From assembly GCA_963828385.1 (NCBI GenBank), contig CAWHEF010000002.1, positions 2,914,001 to 2,978,000 on the forward strand: a stretch of 64,000 bases of DNA, given 5' to 3'. Below, piece by piece: positions 8,471 to 16,435 of this stretch; position 1 is the stretch's first letter; each line of letters starts with the position of its first letter. Both the position numbers and the translations under genes were made by a program. The notes under the pieces are model-generated. The model made no database searches and was not told the origin of the DNA. It worked only from the letters and a program-made list of their open reading frames with translations. This stretch comes from Bog-756 sp963828385. GTDB lineage: Bacteria > Actinomycetota > Acidimicrobiia > Acidimicrobiales > RAAP-2.

Positions 8471-8772
8471 GCGCCTCGACCACCGAGGTCCTTCCCGACG
8501 AGGCGGAGCGTACCGATCTCGGCGAGTCGCCTGGCACCGATCGACCGTGGCTGGTGATCGTGTGGAACGATCCGATCAACCTGATGTCGTTCGTCACCTA
8601 TGTGTTCCAGAAGCTGTTCGGCTACTCGAAGGAGAAGGCCACCAAGCTCATGCTCGACGTCCACCTGAAGGGACGGGCGGTCGTGTCGTCGGGGACCCGC
8701 GAGCACGCCGAGCTCGACGTGTACCGACTGCACGAGCACGGGCTGTGGGCCACCATGGAACAGTCCACGTGA
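8467..8772 (+). CDS. clpS: ATP-dependent Clp protease adaptor ClpS
   Basis: ClpS binds N-degron substrates and delivers them to ClpA or ClpC with ClpP. It has 101 residues, normal for the family. The core motifs are VWNDPINLMSFVTYVF, where the Asp and hydrophobic residues line the N-degron pocket, and LMLDVHLKGRAVVSSG. The N-terminal 25 residues are an acidic flexible tail. It overlaps ctaA upstream and the DUF2017 gene downstream (GTGA), giving a tightly coupled trio. The clpS-DUF2017 pairing is common in Actinobacteria. Confidence 0.93.
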   Translation: MSASTTEVLPDEAERTDLGESPGTDRPWLVIVWNDPINLMSFVTYVFQKLFGYSKEKATKLMLDVHLKGRAVVSSGTREHAELDVYRLHEHGLWATMEQST

Positions 8773-9263
8773 GCGCGCCGATCCGCCGGCGCCGCGACGG
8801 GAGCTACGCCGTCAAGCTGGACCCGGACCTTCGACAGCTCCTCGGCAAACTGGCCGCAGAGCTCTCGGAAGGGTTGGACCCGAGCGAGCCCACCGAGCGC
8901 CGCCTGTTCCCTCCCGCGTACGTGAAGACCGAGGACCGGGGGGCTGAAGCCGCCTACCGGCACCTGGTGACCGGTGCCCTGGTCAGCCACCACCGCGAGG
9001 CGCTTGCCACTTTGGCCGAAACCGCCCGGGCGAGCGACCTCACCGAGCCCGAAGTGCACGCGTGGCTGTCGGCGGTCGGCTCCCTGCGCCTGGTGCTCGG
9101 CACCCGCCTCGACGTGAGCGAGGACATGGAGGCGCCCGATCCTGCCGATCCCTCCGCCCCCGACTACGCCGTTTACGAGGTGCTCGGCCAGTTGCAGTAC
9201 GTCCTGGTCGAAGCGGTGGCGGCCGGCCTGCCCGACGAGGGCCGGCCCGAGGGAACGCTCTGA
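8769..9263 (+). CDS. DUF2017 family protein
   Basis: This is a soluble helical protein of about 164 residues. The GTG start at 8769 overlaps the clpS stop. Recognisable DUF2017 features are the RRLFPPAY segment near residue 44 and the LSAVGSLRLVLGTRLDV block near residue 100, followed by DYAVYEVLGQLQYVLVEAV. The family regularly follows clpS in actinobacteria and has no established biochemical role. A link to Clp proteolysis is inferred only from its position. Confidence 0.82.
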   Translation: MSAPIRRRRDGSYAVKLDPDLRQLLGKLAAELSEGLDPSEPTERRLFPPAYVKTEDRGAEAAYRHLVTGALVSHHREALATLAETARASDLTEPEVHAWLSAVGSLRLVLGTRLDVSEDMEAPDPADPSAPDYAVYEVLGQLQYVLVEAVAAGLPDEGRPEGTL

Positions 9264-9302
9264 CCGCTCTGCTAGTCTCGACAAGCCCTGAACGGGATCG
9301 GA

Positions 9303-9375
9303 GCCCCCATCGTCTAGCGGCCCAGGACGCCGCCCTTTCAAGGCGGTAACACGGGTTCGAATCCCGTTGGGGGTG
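9303..9375 (+). tRNA. tRNA-Glu (TTC)
   Basis: A full cloverleaf is visible. Acceptor GCCCCCA pairs with TGGGGGT, with a G-U closing pair. The anticodon stem CCGCC/GGCGG holds the loop CTTTCAA, giving anticodon TTC. The T arm ACGGG/CCCGT has the loop TTCGAAT. The discriminator is G at 9375 and CCA is not encoded. It is the first of three tandem tRNA genes. Confidence 0.97.
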
Positions 9376-9434
9376 CCCCACGCCTCGAGCACGGTCGTCA
9401 TCCGTGTGCCGGACGTGGTTAGGTTGTCCATCGA

Positions 9435-9512
9435 GGACCTGTGGTGCAGTCTGGAGTGCACGCCGGCCTGTCAAGCCGGAGGTCGCGGGTTCAAATCCCG
9501 TCAGGTCCGCCA
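9435..9512 (+). tRNA. tRNA-Asp (GTC)
   Basis: Acceptor GGACCTG pairs with CAGGTCC. The anticodon stem CCGGC/GCCGG holds the loop CTGTCAA, giving anticodon GTC. The T arm has the normal loop TTCAAAT. The discriminator G is followed by an encoded CCA at 9510-9512, unlike its two neighbours. It lies between tRNA-Glu and tRNA-Phe and is probably co-transcribed with them. Confidence 0.97.
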
Positions 9513-9531
9513 CCCCGGCACGCCGGGGCGA

Positions 9532-9604
9532 GGTCGGGTAGCTCAGTTGGTAGAGCGCGCGCCTGAAAAGCGTGAGGTCCGCGGATCGATACCGCGCCCG
9601 ACCA
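9532..9604 (+). tRNA. tRNA-Phe (GAA) with an unusual T loop
   Basis: Acceptor GGTCGGG pairs with CCCGACC. The anticodon stem CGCGC/GCGTG holds the loop CTGAAAA, giving anticodon GAA. The D arm GCTC...GAGC is normal. The T stem CGCGG/CCGCG encloses ATCGATA, so position 54 is A instead of the near-universal T and position 60 is also A. The discriminator is A at 9604 and CCA is not encoded. All stems are intact, so the gene looks functional, but the missing T54 is odd. Confidence 0.93.
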
Positions 9605-9661
9605 CGGGAGAAGCCCTCTCAGGGGCGGACCACAGCATCGGTTTCGGGGGCGTTCGTCCGC

Positions 9662-10447
9662 CTACGAATCTCTGAGGGCTGCATCGTCCGAAGGGACGGA
9701 TCCGTCGTCGGGGTTGCGGCCTTCGTCGGTGGCCCGCCTCTGGGCGGCTGCTTCGTGGTCGCGGAGGACGGTCTCGGCCGCCGCCATGGTGAGGTTTTCT
9801 GGTCGCGGTCCTTCCCAGTCGAGGTACCAGTGCCGGGTGAGGCTGGCGAGCCACGTGTCGTTGGCGGGGATGAGGCCGAATCGGGAGATGGTCCGCTGGC
9901 GCCCGATCTGGTCGGTATAGAGGAGCTCCACGGTGAGCGGCTGGCGGGCGTCAATGGCTTCGGCGGCCGATGCTCGTGCTGGGTCGTCGGGGTTGCGCAG
10001 CGCTCCTTGCCACATGCCAATGTCGCCGGCCGGGACGTACAGGTCGCGGGTTTGGAGGCGGAAGGCCTCGAGGGGGGCATGGGTCGGGTAAGCCTGGGAG
10101 CTGCTGACGCCGGCCCTGACCGTCCATCCCTGGCAGACGGCGATGCCGCTCCCCACGTTCCTCAGACTGATGGCGAGGAAGACAATGCCGTCTTGGTGCT
10201 CGACCGCGGCCCGTCCTCCTTCGGCACCGACCCAGTGACCCTCGAGGAACATGATCTTCTGCTTGGGATCCTCGAGCCGAGAGGGTGCGAGGACCGGTCG
10301 TCTCTGCTCTTGGAGCGCAGCCTCGGAGATGCGGGCCGACCGGTTGGAGGATCGCACGGCGGCGAAGGTGGCGAGGGCAAGGACCAACGTGCCGGCGGCG
10401 GTCGCCAAGGAGGAGATCGTCGCCCAGTCAGCAGCTAACAGGGGCAT
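9662..10447 (-). CDS. Hypothetical protein with one N-terminal membrane helix
   Basis: This 261-residue protein has one transmembrane segment at about 10-30 (ISSLATAAGTLVLALATFAA), then NRSARISEAALQEQRRPVLAPSR and a soluble domain with ISLRNVGSGIAVCQGW and RFGLIPANDTW. The short RSSNRSARISEAAL coiled segment followed by RRPVL resembles many uncharacterised actinobacterial proteins with a C-terminal beta-rich domain. I do not recognise a named family. It is convergent with the tRNA cluster and divergent from the cupin gene. Confidence 0.72.
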   Translation of the reverse strand: MPLLAADWATISSLATAAGTLVLALATFAAVRSSNRSARISEAALQEQRRPVLAPSRLEDPKQKIMFLEGHWVGAEGGRAAVEHQDGIVFLAISLRNVGSGIAVCQGWTVRAGVSSSQAYPTHAPLEAFRLQTRDLYVPAGDIGMWQGALRNPDDPARASAAEAIDARQPLTVELLYTDQIGRQRTISRFGLIPANDTWLASLTRHWYLDWEGPRPENLTMAAAETVLRDHEAAAQRRATDEGRNPDDGSVPSDDAALRDS

Positions 10448-10701
10448 CGGCCACCAGTCTGGCGCCCGGCGGCGGCGGAGTCATCCGTTGCGTCGGCGCC
10501 CGGTCCCTCTTGCTCCCGTCGGACCCGTCTCCTCGCCGAAAAGCTGCGGCGGTCAGTTTGCGCCGAAGCTGCTGCTGGCCCGGCGAAAAGCCAGAGGCAT
10601 CCCGGACCGCTACCGTCGAGCAGGGAGGACCGGCCCGGACGGAAGAGGCGAAGTCGGCCCGTCCCGCTACCGCGCCCCCTGACCCCCGAAGGAGAGACCA
10701 G

Positions 10702-11103
10702 ATGGAAGTTTCGCCGAAGCCGCCCACAGCCAAGGGACCCGCCGAGACCTTCACCGGCGACGTGTGGGTCGACCCCATCACCCGGGGCCTTCCCTCCTCG
10801 CAGCTCAACGTGGCCGCAGTCCGCTTCAGTCCCGGCGCCCGCAGCGCCTGGCATTCCCACGACGGTGGCCAGACCCTCTACGTCACCGAGGGTCGGGGCC
10901 TCGTCCAGGTGCGTAGCGAAGAGATCATCGAGCTGAGCGCCGGGGACGTCGTCTACGCCCCCGACGGCGAGGAGCATTGGCACGGAGCGGCCCCCGACCA
11001 TTTCATGACGCACCTGTCGATCACCGAGGGCGCCCCCCGCTGGGGCGACCGCGTCACCGAGGCCGAGTACCGAGGAAGCGGAAGGACGGAAGGAGAAGGG
11101 TGA
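10702..11103 (+). CDS. Small cupin-domain protein
   Basis: This is a single-domain cupin of 133 residues. Cupin motif 1 is GARSAWHSHDGGQTLYVTEG, with metal-ligand candidates at the two His and a Gln/Glu position. Motif 2 is PDGEEHWHGA. It resembles the (R)-mandelonitrile lyase-like and quercetin-dioxygenase-like small cupins. The start at 10702 follows a strong ribosome site GAAGGAGAG. The 254 bp upstream (10448-10701) hold no gene and probably carry two divergent promoters. Its substrate cannot be predicted. Confidence 0.85.
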   Translation: MEVSPKPPTAKGPAETFTGDVWVDPITRGLPSSQLNVAAVRFSPGARSAWHSHDGGQTLYVTEGRGLVQVRSEEIIELSAGDVVYAPDGEEHWHGAAPDHFMTHLSITEGAPRWGDRVTEAEYRGSGRTEGEG

Positions 11104-11163
11104 ACGCTCTGGTTTGCCCGGGCTTGACTTTTCCCCTCTCGCGCTCATGATTGCTGCATCCGC

Positions 11164-11844
11164 GTGCCGGCAACGCCACGAACCGTGGCGCTGGTTTTTC
11201 TCATCTTGATGGGAACGGCGATTTCGGCGTGCAGCAGCGGATCGCACCAGGCGGTTCGGAACACGTCGACCACCGGCCGGCCTCCACCGACCACAGGTGC
11301 TCCCGCCGCCAGCTCGACCACAACATCGTCGGCCGCCGGCTCCAACACCACGTCGACAACCGGATCTCTGGCCTCCTCGTTGACGACCATGACCGCCGGA
11401 AACGGATTCACCATCGACCTTCCGAATAACTGGACGTTCACGAACGAGACCTATCCCTCGGATCACTCGACCTACCTGTGGACCGATCCGGCCGACCAGC
11501 TCTCTCGAGTCGAGGTCACCGCCAGCGGATGCGTCGGCTGTGTCTCCAACGTCAACGGGGGCGACAACGAGATCCTGCCGGCCGAAGCGCTGCCATCCGG
11601 CGCGACCGGTTCGACATCGATCAGCACCTGCAAGGTGGGTTACGTGGCGACCTATTCCGGTGACGACACCGCCACCTCGGTTCCGCCCGACTCCTATCCC
11701 GACAACGGCCTGGTCGTAGTCATCGACATGGGCGGGCGTCCTGATGGCTACTTCCGGGTCGACCTCTGGCTACCAGCCGGGCAGCATGCGCTGGCGAGTT
11801 CGATCCTCAACAGCTTCGCCTTGACCGACGCTTCGACCTGCTGA
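11164..11844 (+). CDS. Putative secreted lipoprotein
   Basis: This 226-residue protein has a lipoprotein signal: basic start, hydrophobic VALVFLILMGTA and lipobox ISAC with Cys at about 22. A Ser/Thr-rich linker (about 30-75) typical of a cell-wall spacer follows, then a globular domain beginning GFTIDLPNNWTF. Four cysteines in the mature part (CVGC, ISTCK and the C-terminal Cys) could form disulfides. The start is the GTG at 11164. The globular domain loosely resembles the PsbP/LpqN-like fold of actinobacterial lipoproteins. No function is assigned. Confidence 0.75.
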   Translation: MPATPRTVALVFLILMGTAISACSSGSHQAVRNTSTTGRPPPTTGAPAASSTTTSSAAGSNTTSTTGSLASSLTTMTAGNGFTIDLPNNWTFTNETYPSDHSTYLWTDPADQLSRVEVTASGCVGCVSNVNGGDNEILPAEALPSGATGSTSISTCKVGYVATYSGDDTATSVPPDSYPDNGLVVVIDMGGRPDGYFRVDLWLPAGQHALASSILNSFALTDASTC

Positions 11845-11913
11845 TGGTGAAGGGTCTGCCTGGCCGGCCTTGCAACCTTTGGGGACGACCGGTCATCGTC
11901 GGTCGCCGATCGT

Positions 11914-12294
11914 CTATCGAATCAGGATTACACGGATCGGAAGATCGAGCTCTGCCCACGCACGGTCGCCGGTCATCACCTCCGCTGGCGTGCTCCGCAC
12001 GACCAGTGCCAGACAGCAACGGTCGCCGAGCGACAGTGATCGGCCACCGGCGAGAGATCGCATCGCTCCGGCCAGTTCTGCGTCCCCCTCGAGCACCGGT
12101 TCGATGGTTACGCCGGCGGCCGACAGCAGCTCGCGGACCCGGCTGACATCTACATCAGCATCGACGAGCTTGCCGATGACCTCAGCGAGGTTCGCAGTGC
12201 CCAGCACTGCGCCTTCAAGCTCGGCTTCCACGGCATCGGCGCCCGGTTCGTCGTGCATCAGAGCGAGGACAGCCGACGCGTCCAGCACTGTCAT
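11914..12294 (-). CDS. PIN-domain toxin (VapC-like ribonuclease)
   Basis: This is a PIN domain of about 126 residues starting at the ATG at 12294 (MTVLDASAVLAL). The acidic triad or tetrad is visible: Asp in LDASA, Glu in NLAEV, Asp in LGDRCCLALV and Asp in MTGDRAW. VapC toxins cleave tRNA or rRNA when freed from their antitoxin. The ATG overlaps the TGA of the family-typical antitoxin frame (ATGA). As the sequence stands, the upstream AbrB frame instead reads straight through into the toxin without a stop. Confidence 0.8.
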   Translation of the reverse strand: MTVLDASAVLALMHDEPGADAVEAELEGAVLGTANLAEVIGKLVDADVDVSRVRELLSAAGVTIEPVLEGDAELAGAMRSLAGGRSLSLGDRCCLALVVRSTPAEVMTGDRAWAELDLPIRVILIR

Positions 12295-12534
12295 TCGGAG
12301 GCCGCAGCGATGCGGCGTTCGGCCAGCAATTCGTCCACCAGTGACCGATTCCTCGGGATGCTGGACGCCGAGACCGCGCAGCTCCGAGGCGGCGTCGTGT
12401 TGCCGCTCGAGGACAAGACGTCGACCTGCGAGGTGGAAGTGGAGGCGATCTCCGGGAGCCAGGCCCAGCGCCGCCCTGACCTCGGCGGGCATGACCAGAC
12501 GACCTTGCTTGCCGAGCGTCAAAGTGCCATCCAT
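12291..12534 (-). pseudogene. AbrB/VapB-type antitoxin, frameshifted
   Basis: The ATG at 12534 opens a SpoVT/AbrB swapped-hairpin domain: GTLTLGKQGRLVMPAEVRAA then LGLAPGDRLHF. The usual tail of these antitoxins, RSLVDELLAERRIAAASE and a stop, exists but in another frame. Reading it requires removal of one base near 12368-12371 (an extra G in CTCGGCG on the minus strand). In the present frame the protein runs on, without stop, into the PIN toxin. Either a real 1-bp insertion created an antitoxin-toxin fusion of about 207 residues, or the base is a sequencing error in an ordinary ATGA-coupled pair. Confidence 0.72.
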
Positions 12535-12714
12535 ATGGCCATTGTGCCACGTGTGGCTCAGTTGTGCCAGATGCTGAACGCTGCCGGAGCAGTGATCAGG
12601 TCGGTCACCCTCTGAGATGACGGTCAACGACGCCCGCAAGGGGACCGGTCGCCGGGCACTCATCCAGAGCAGCGCAAGCTCGGTTCAGGGCGACGCAACG
12701 GCCAAGCAGCGGTC

Positions 12715-13209
12715 TCACATCTTGCGCTGGAGGTACCAGGAGAAGTATCCGCGGTAGCGCTCCTGCAGGTCCGGAAGCTGCCAGTCGCGGCCATCGACCC
12801 GCCCGCGACAGGCCGGCCGTCCGCAGGCACACTCTATGGAGCCCTCGTAATCGTCGAACATGGCGTAGTCCGTTGTCAGCTCCACGCCGGCGCCGACGTC
12901 GCGCATTGCCACCAAGACGACGTTGCCGGCGATGCCGACGTTGGGCTCGCAGGAGTGGTTGATGAACAGCATCACCGCCTCGTACTCCTCGTCAGCCAGC
13001 GCCACCAGGTGGAGGTCGTCGGTGACCTGGACGTCGGAGTTCTGCAGCCGCTCGGGCATGGACCGCAGCTGGTCGGTGGTCACGACGTGGCCGCCCTTCA
13101 CGGCGACGACCTCGTCCTTGCTGAACGCCTCGACGGCGATCAGGCCGCATCCGGCGATCTCACTCGGCGCACCCTTCACGGCCTTCGGGCTGATCCATGT
13201 GCTCACCAT
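12715..13209 (-). CDS. SET-domain protein (putative lysine methyltransferase)
   Basis: This protein of about 164 residues starts at the ATG at 13209 (MVSTWISPKAV). SET-fold motifs are GCGLIAVEAFSKDEVV near the start, FINHSCEPNVG (cofactor-binding NHxCxPN) and ELTTDYAMFDDYEG with the catalytic-type Tyr. A post-SET-like cluster CACGRPACRG follows. It ends with a basic helix. SET proteins use S-adenosylmethionine to methylate lysine. Its bacterial substrate is unknown. It has no operon partner here. Confidence 0.85.
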   Translation of the reverse strand: MVSTWISPKAVKGAPSEIAGCGLIAVEAFSKDEVVAVKGGHVVTTDQLRSMPERLQNSDVQVTDDLHLVALADEEYEAVMLFINHSCEPNVGIAGNVVLVAMRDVGAGVELTTDYAMFDDYEGSIECACGRPACRGRVDGRDWQLPDLQERYRGYFSWYLQRKM

Positions 13210-13449
13210 GCGACGCTCATCCTCGCTGCCTCGGTCACTGACCGCGACGGACAGGACAGTACCTGGCAACGCTGCGCGGGTAATCCCTGCAGGTTTGGTT
13301 CACGACCGGTGAGCAGACAGCAGTGACCTGTCCCGCTCAGCCGGTCAGATCGCCGTCGCCCGAAGCGGGCCCCTCCACCGCTTCCGAGGGACGCCGGTGA
13401 CGACGCCGATGCTCCAGAACCCCCACCTCCAGCGACTATTCTCCTCCCG

Positions 13450-14634
13450 ATGGGAGATCCGCCGCTGCACGGTGGTGCCTTGGCGCGAGGCCCCCTCCAC
13501 CGCTCGTACCTGGAACAACGTCGCGTCTACCGACGCCGGCGGATCCTGGTCGGCTCCATCGCCCTCGTCGTCGTGGTCCTCCTGGCGTGGCTGGGTGTCT
13601 CCCTCGGCGGGGCGCTCACCAACCCGGCCCTCGGCTCGTCGGTCTCGGCCCGCTTCGCCGAATGGGCCAGGGGCCACGGGGCCGGCGGAGTGGTCAACTG
13701 GGTCGAGAACGAGTGGTACTCCCACCATGCGCCGCCCGTTGGCGGCAAGCCGCCGAAGGGGGCCATCGTCGCCCCGAGGTCGACCACGACCACCACGCCG
13801 ACCGATGTCGGCCTCCCTGCCCCCCCGCCGGTGACCCCACAGGCCAGCCCCGCACTTCCCGGTGAGGGTGCCTGGTCGCCTGCCGGTCGCCTGGTCGATG
13901 GGCAGCCCGCCGTCTACGTGACCCGCATGAGGCCGGACAGCATCCACACCAGTGAGGTGGTCGGCCTGGCGTGGATGGACACCAAGCTGCTCTCGGCCAA
14001 CCTCTATTCCGGCAGCACCATCCCCGGCGGCGGTCCCTTCTCCCATACCGCCCCGATCCAGCCGGCTGCGGCCCAGACCCTGGTCTCGGCGTTCAACGCC
14101 GGGTTCCTCATGTCGAGCGCCAACGGCGGGTACTACACCGACGGCCGGGTCGAAGACCCGATGGTCAACGGAGCCGCGTCCTTCGTCATCTACTCCGACG
14201 GGAGCTCGACGGTCGGACAGTGGGGACGGGACGTCACCATGACCCCGAACGTCGTCGCCGTCCGCCAGAACCTCGACCTGGTCGTGGACGGAGGCAAGCC
14301 CGTGCCCGGCCTCAATGCCAACGACACCACCCAATGGGGCGACACCCTCGGTGACGCCGTCTACGTGTGGCGATCCGGACTGGGGGTCACGGCGAACGGC
14401 GCCCTCGTCTACGTCGGCGGCCCCGGCATGAACATCACCGACGTGGCCAACCTCCTCGTCGCCGCCGGTTGCGTCCGGGGCATGGAGCTCGACATCAACA
14501 CCGACTGGGTCAACTACTCCACCTACGCACCGACACCCAACAGCGCGGCGGCCTCACCCGCCAACGGCTCGATCCTGTTGCCGACGATGAACAGCGGACC
14601 CGACCGGTACTTCTCGTCGTACTGGTACGCGTGA
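13450..14634 (+). CDS. Phosphodiester glycosidase (NAGPA-like) membrane-anchored protein
   Basis: This 394-residue protein has one anchor helix (about 32-54, ILVGSIALVVVVLLAWLG). A Thr/Pro-rich wall-spanning linker (about 105-130) is followed by a NAGPA-type domain: AWSPAGRLVDGQPAVYVTRM, LVSAFNAGFLMSSANGGYYT and MELDINTDWVNY. The family removes phosphodiester-linked sugars or acts in exopolysaccharide metabolism outside the cell. The frame stops at WYA (14634), right where homologs usually continue with RDF. That continuation is found in the +1-shifted frame to 14800, so the C-terminus is probably truncated by a 1-bp deletion near 14631. Confidence 0.82.
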   Translation: MGDPPLHGGALARGPLHRSYLEQRRVYRRRRILVGSIALVVVVLLAWLGVSLGGALTNPALGSSVSARFAEWARGHGAGGVVNWVENEWYSHHAPPVGGKPPKGAIVAPRSTTTTTPTDVGLPAPPPVTPQASPALPGEGAWSPAGRLVDGQPAVYVTRMRPDSIHTSEVVGLAWMDTKLLSANLYSGSTIPGGGPFSHTAPIQPAAAQTLVSAFNAGFLMSSANGGYYTDGRVEDPMVNGAASFVIYSDGSSTVGQWGRDVTMTPNVVAVRQNLDLVVDGGKPVPGLNANDTTQWGDTLGDAVYVWRSGLGVTANGALVYVGGPGMNITDVANLLVAAGCVRGMELDINTDWVNYSTYAPTPNSAAASPANGSILLPTMNSGPDRYFSSYWYA

Positions 14635-14800
14635 CTTCATCACCATGTCGGCCGTCGGCTCGCCCAAGGCAGCGAACAAGACGCCACTGGCGCCGCTTCC
14701 CGTCCCGCCCACCACCGCTCCCCCGCCCACGACCACCGCTGCTCCCACCTCGAACAAGGGTGCCGGGTCGGCGGGGACACGTGCGTCCGGCTCCGGCTGA
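14635..14800 (+). other. Frameshifted C-terminal tail of the phosphodiester glycosidase
   Basis: In the neighbouring frame the codons after WYA read RDFITMSAVGSPK, then a Pro/Thr/Ala-rich tail ending GTRASGSG at a TGA at 14798-14800. RDFITM is the expected end of the catalytic domain. The Pro/Thr composition matches the linker in the same protein. One added base at about 14631 (GCG-CGT-GAC) would restore a protein of about 450 residues. Confidence 0.6.
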
Positions 14801-14834
14801 GCCGCAGCTCCACTTGGGCTGAGCCCGGGCACCA

Positions 14835-16418
14835 TCAACGGATGTGCCGGGTCGCCTTCCTGGCCGCCGAGGTCAGGTTCCAGCGGACCGCTCCCACCAG
14901 GTCACGGGCGTGCTCGGCGACGGTGTAGTCGACCCGGTGGGCCGCCCCCGCCAGTGCCCGGTCCAGGTCGAGATCGTGCTGCTCGAGCACGATGGAGAAG
15001 TCCCTTCGCATCGGTTCGAGGAGGTCGTAGTGGAACGACCGGTAGGTCCGGGAGAAGAACGGCTTGTACAGCCTGACCCACTCGTGCAGTCCTGACGAGT
15101 GGGACATCGGGTTCTTCGGGCGGCCCAACACGTAGCCGGGCACGACGTCTTTGAACGCCTGGCGCAGGATCCACTTCTCCACGTCGCCATGGACCTTCAG
15201 GTCGATGGGAACCCGCATGGCCAGCTTGACCAGGGCCAAATCGAGGAAGGGGATCCGGGTCTCGACCCCGTTGCCCATGCTCATCCGATCGACCCTCTGG
15301 AGCTCGGTGCGCGCCAGGTTGCGCAGCTTGTGCTGGAACAGGCGCTGTCGGAGATCGTCGCCAATCTGCTTGTACATGTCGTACCCGCCGAAGAGCTCGT
15401 CTGAACCGTCACCGGACAACACCACTTTCACGCCGCAGCGGTGGATGCGCTCGAACAGCGGGGCGGAGACGACGGCATTGATGAGGTCCCCGTACTCGGT
15501 GAGCTCCGAGACACGGACGGCCTCTCTGACATCGGCGAGGCGGATGTCGGACGGCCGGAGCTCCACCACCTCGTGGCGGACCCCGAGCTCTTGGGTCAGG
15601 CGGCGTGCGTAACGGAGGTCCTCCCCGTCCTCGGACCCCACGGTGAAGGCGATGCAGTCAGGATGCATCTGGCGGACGTGGAGGAGGGTCAGGGTGCTGT
15701 CGAGGCCTCCAGAGAGGATCACCCCCACGGTCAGGTCGGTGTCCACCCGGACCCGGATGCTGTCCACGAGCGCGGCCCGGACGAGGGCCATGGCTTCGTC
15801 GGGGTCGGTGAGCTGTTCCTCGTCGTCCCCGAGGGCCAGGAGATCCACGTAGGGGGAGAGGTGAGGCTCGTCGGCCAGGTTGTCGGACCACCCGTGATGT
15901 CCGGGTGGAACCTCCGCGATGCCGGCCCCGACGGGGACGAGCGCCTTCACCTCCGATGCGATGTGGAGCCGGCCGGCCGCCCGCGACCAGTAGAGCGGCT
16001 TCACACCCACCGGGTCGCGAGCCAGGTAGGCCCGGCCCGTCGGGCGTTCCACCACGGTGAAGGCGAACTCCCCCCGCAGGTGGTGCACCGCCGAGTCACC
16101 CCATTCGAGGAACGCCTCGAGAACCACCTCGGTGTCGCTTTCGCTCCGGAATTCGTGACCCAGCTTGACGAGCTCTGTGTGCAGCTCGTGGTAGTTGAAG
16201 ACCTCGCCGTTGTAACAGAGCGCCCACCGGCCGTCTGCCGAGACCCACGGTTGCACGGCCCGCTCGCGATCGACGATCCGGAGCCGTTGGGTGCCGCACA
16301 GCATCCGTTCGTCGGTGAGGGTCTCTGTCACGTCCCCCCGGGGCTCGATGGCAGCGAGCATCCGGTCGAACAGATGGGGATCGGGACGAGTCCCGATGAC
16401 GAGAGCGATACCGCACAC
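14835..16418 (-). CDS. asnB: Asparagine synthase, glutamine-hydrolysing
   Basis: This 527-residue enzyme amidates aspartate with glutamine nitrogen and ATP. The N-terminal Ntn glutaminase domain begins MCGIAL with Cys2 as nucleophile and shows LCYNGEVFNYHELH. The synthase domain has the PP-loop VILSGGLDSTLTLLH and LSGDGSDELFGGYDMYKQ. The length is near the short AsnB type. It lies 17 bp downstream of the DUF5715 gene on the same strand, suggesting co-transcription. Some actinobacterial homologs amidate peptides or cell-wall precursors, so a non-housekeeping role is possible. Confidence 0.92.
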   Translation of the reverse strand: MCGIALVIGTRPDPHLFDRMLAAIEPRGDVTETLTDERMLCGTQRLRIVDRERAVQPWVSADGRWALCYNGEVFNYHELHTELVKLGHEFRSESDTEVVLEAFLEWGDSAVHHLRGEFAFTVVERPTGRAYLARDPVGVKPLYWSRAAGRLHIASEVKALVPVGAGIAEVPPGHHGWSDNLADEPHLSPYVDLLALGDDEEQLTDPDEAMALVRAALVDSIRVRVDTDLTVGVILSGGLDSTLTLLHVRQMHPDCIAFTVGSEDGEDLRYARRLTQELGVRHEVVELRPSDIRLADVREAVRVSELTEYGDLINAVVSAPLFERIHRCGVKVVLSGDGSDELFGGYDMYKQIGDDLRQRLFQHKLRNLARTELQRVDRMSMGNGVETRIPFLDLALVKLAMRVPIDLKVHGDVEKWILRQAFKDVVPGYVLGRPKNPMSHSSGLHEWVRLYKPFFSRTYRSFHYDLLEPMRRDFSIVLEQHDLDLDRALAGAAHRVDYTVAEHARDLVGAVRWNLTSAARKATRHIR

Positions 16419-16435
16419 GGTGGATCGCGGTCGGC

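Noticed and set aside
14554..14838. A minus-strand 94-codon frame between the glycosidase and asnB genes
   Set aside because: The opposite strand here encodes the displaced Pro/Thr tail of the glycosidase; the minus frame shows only composition bias.
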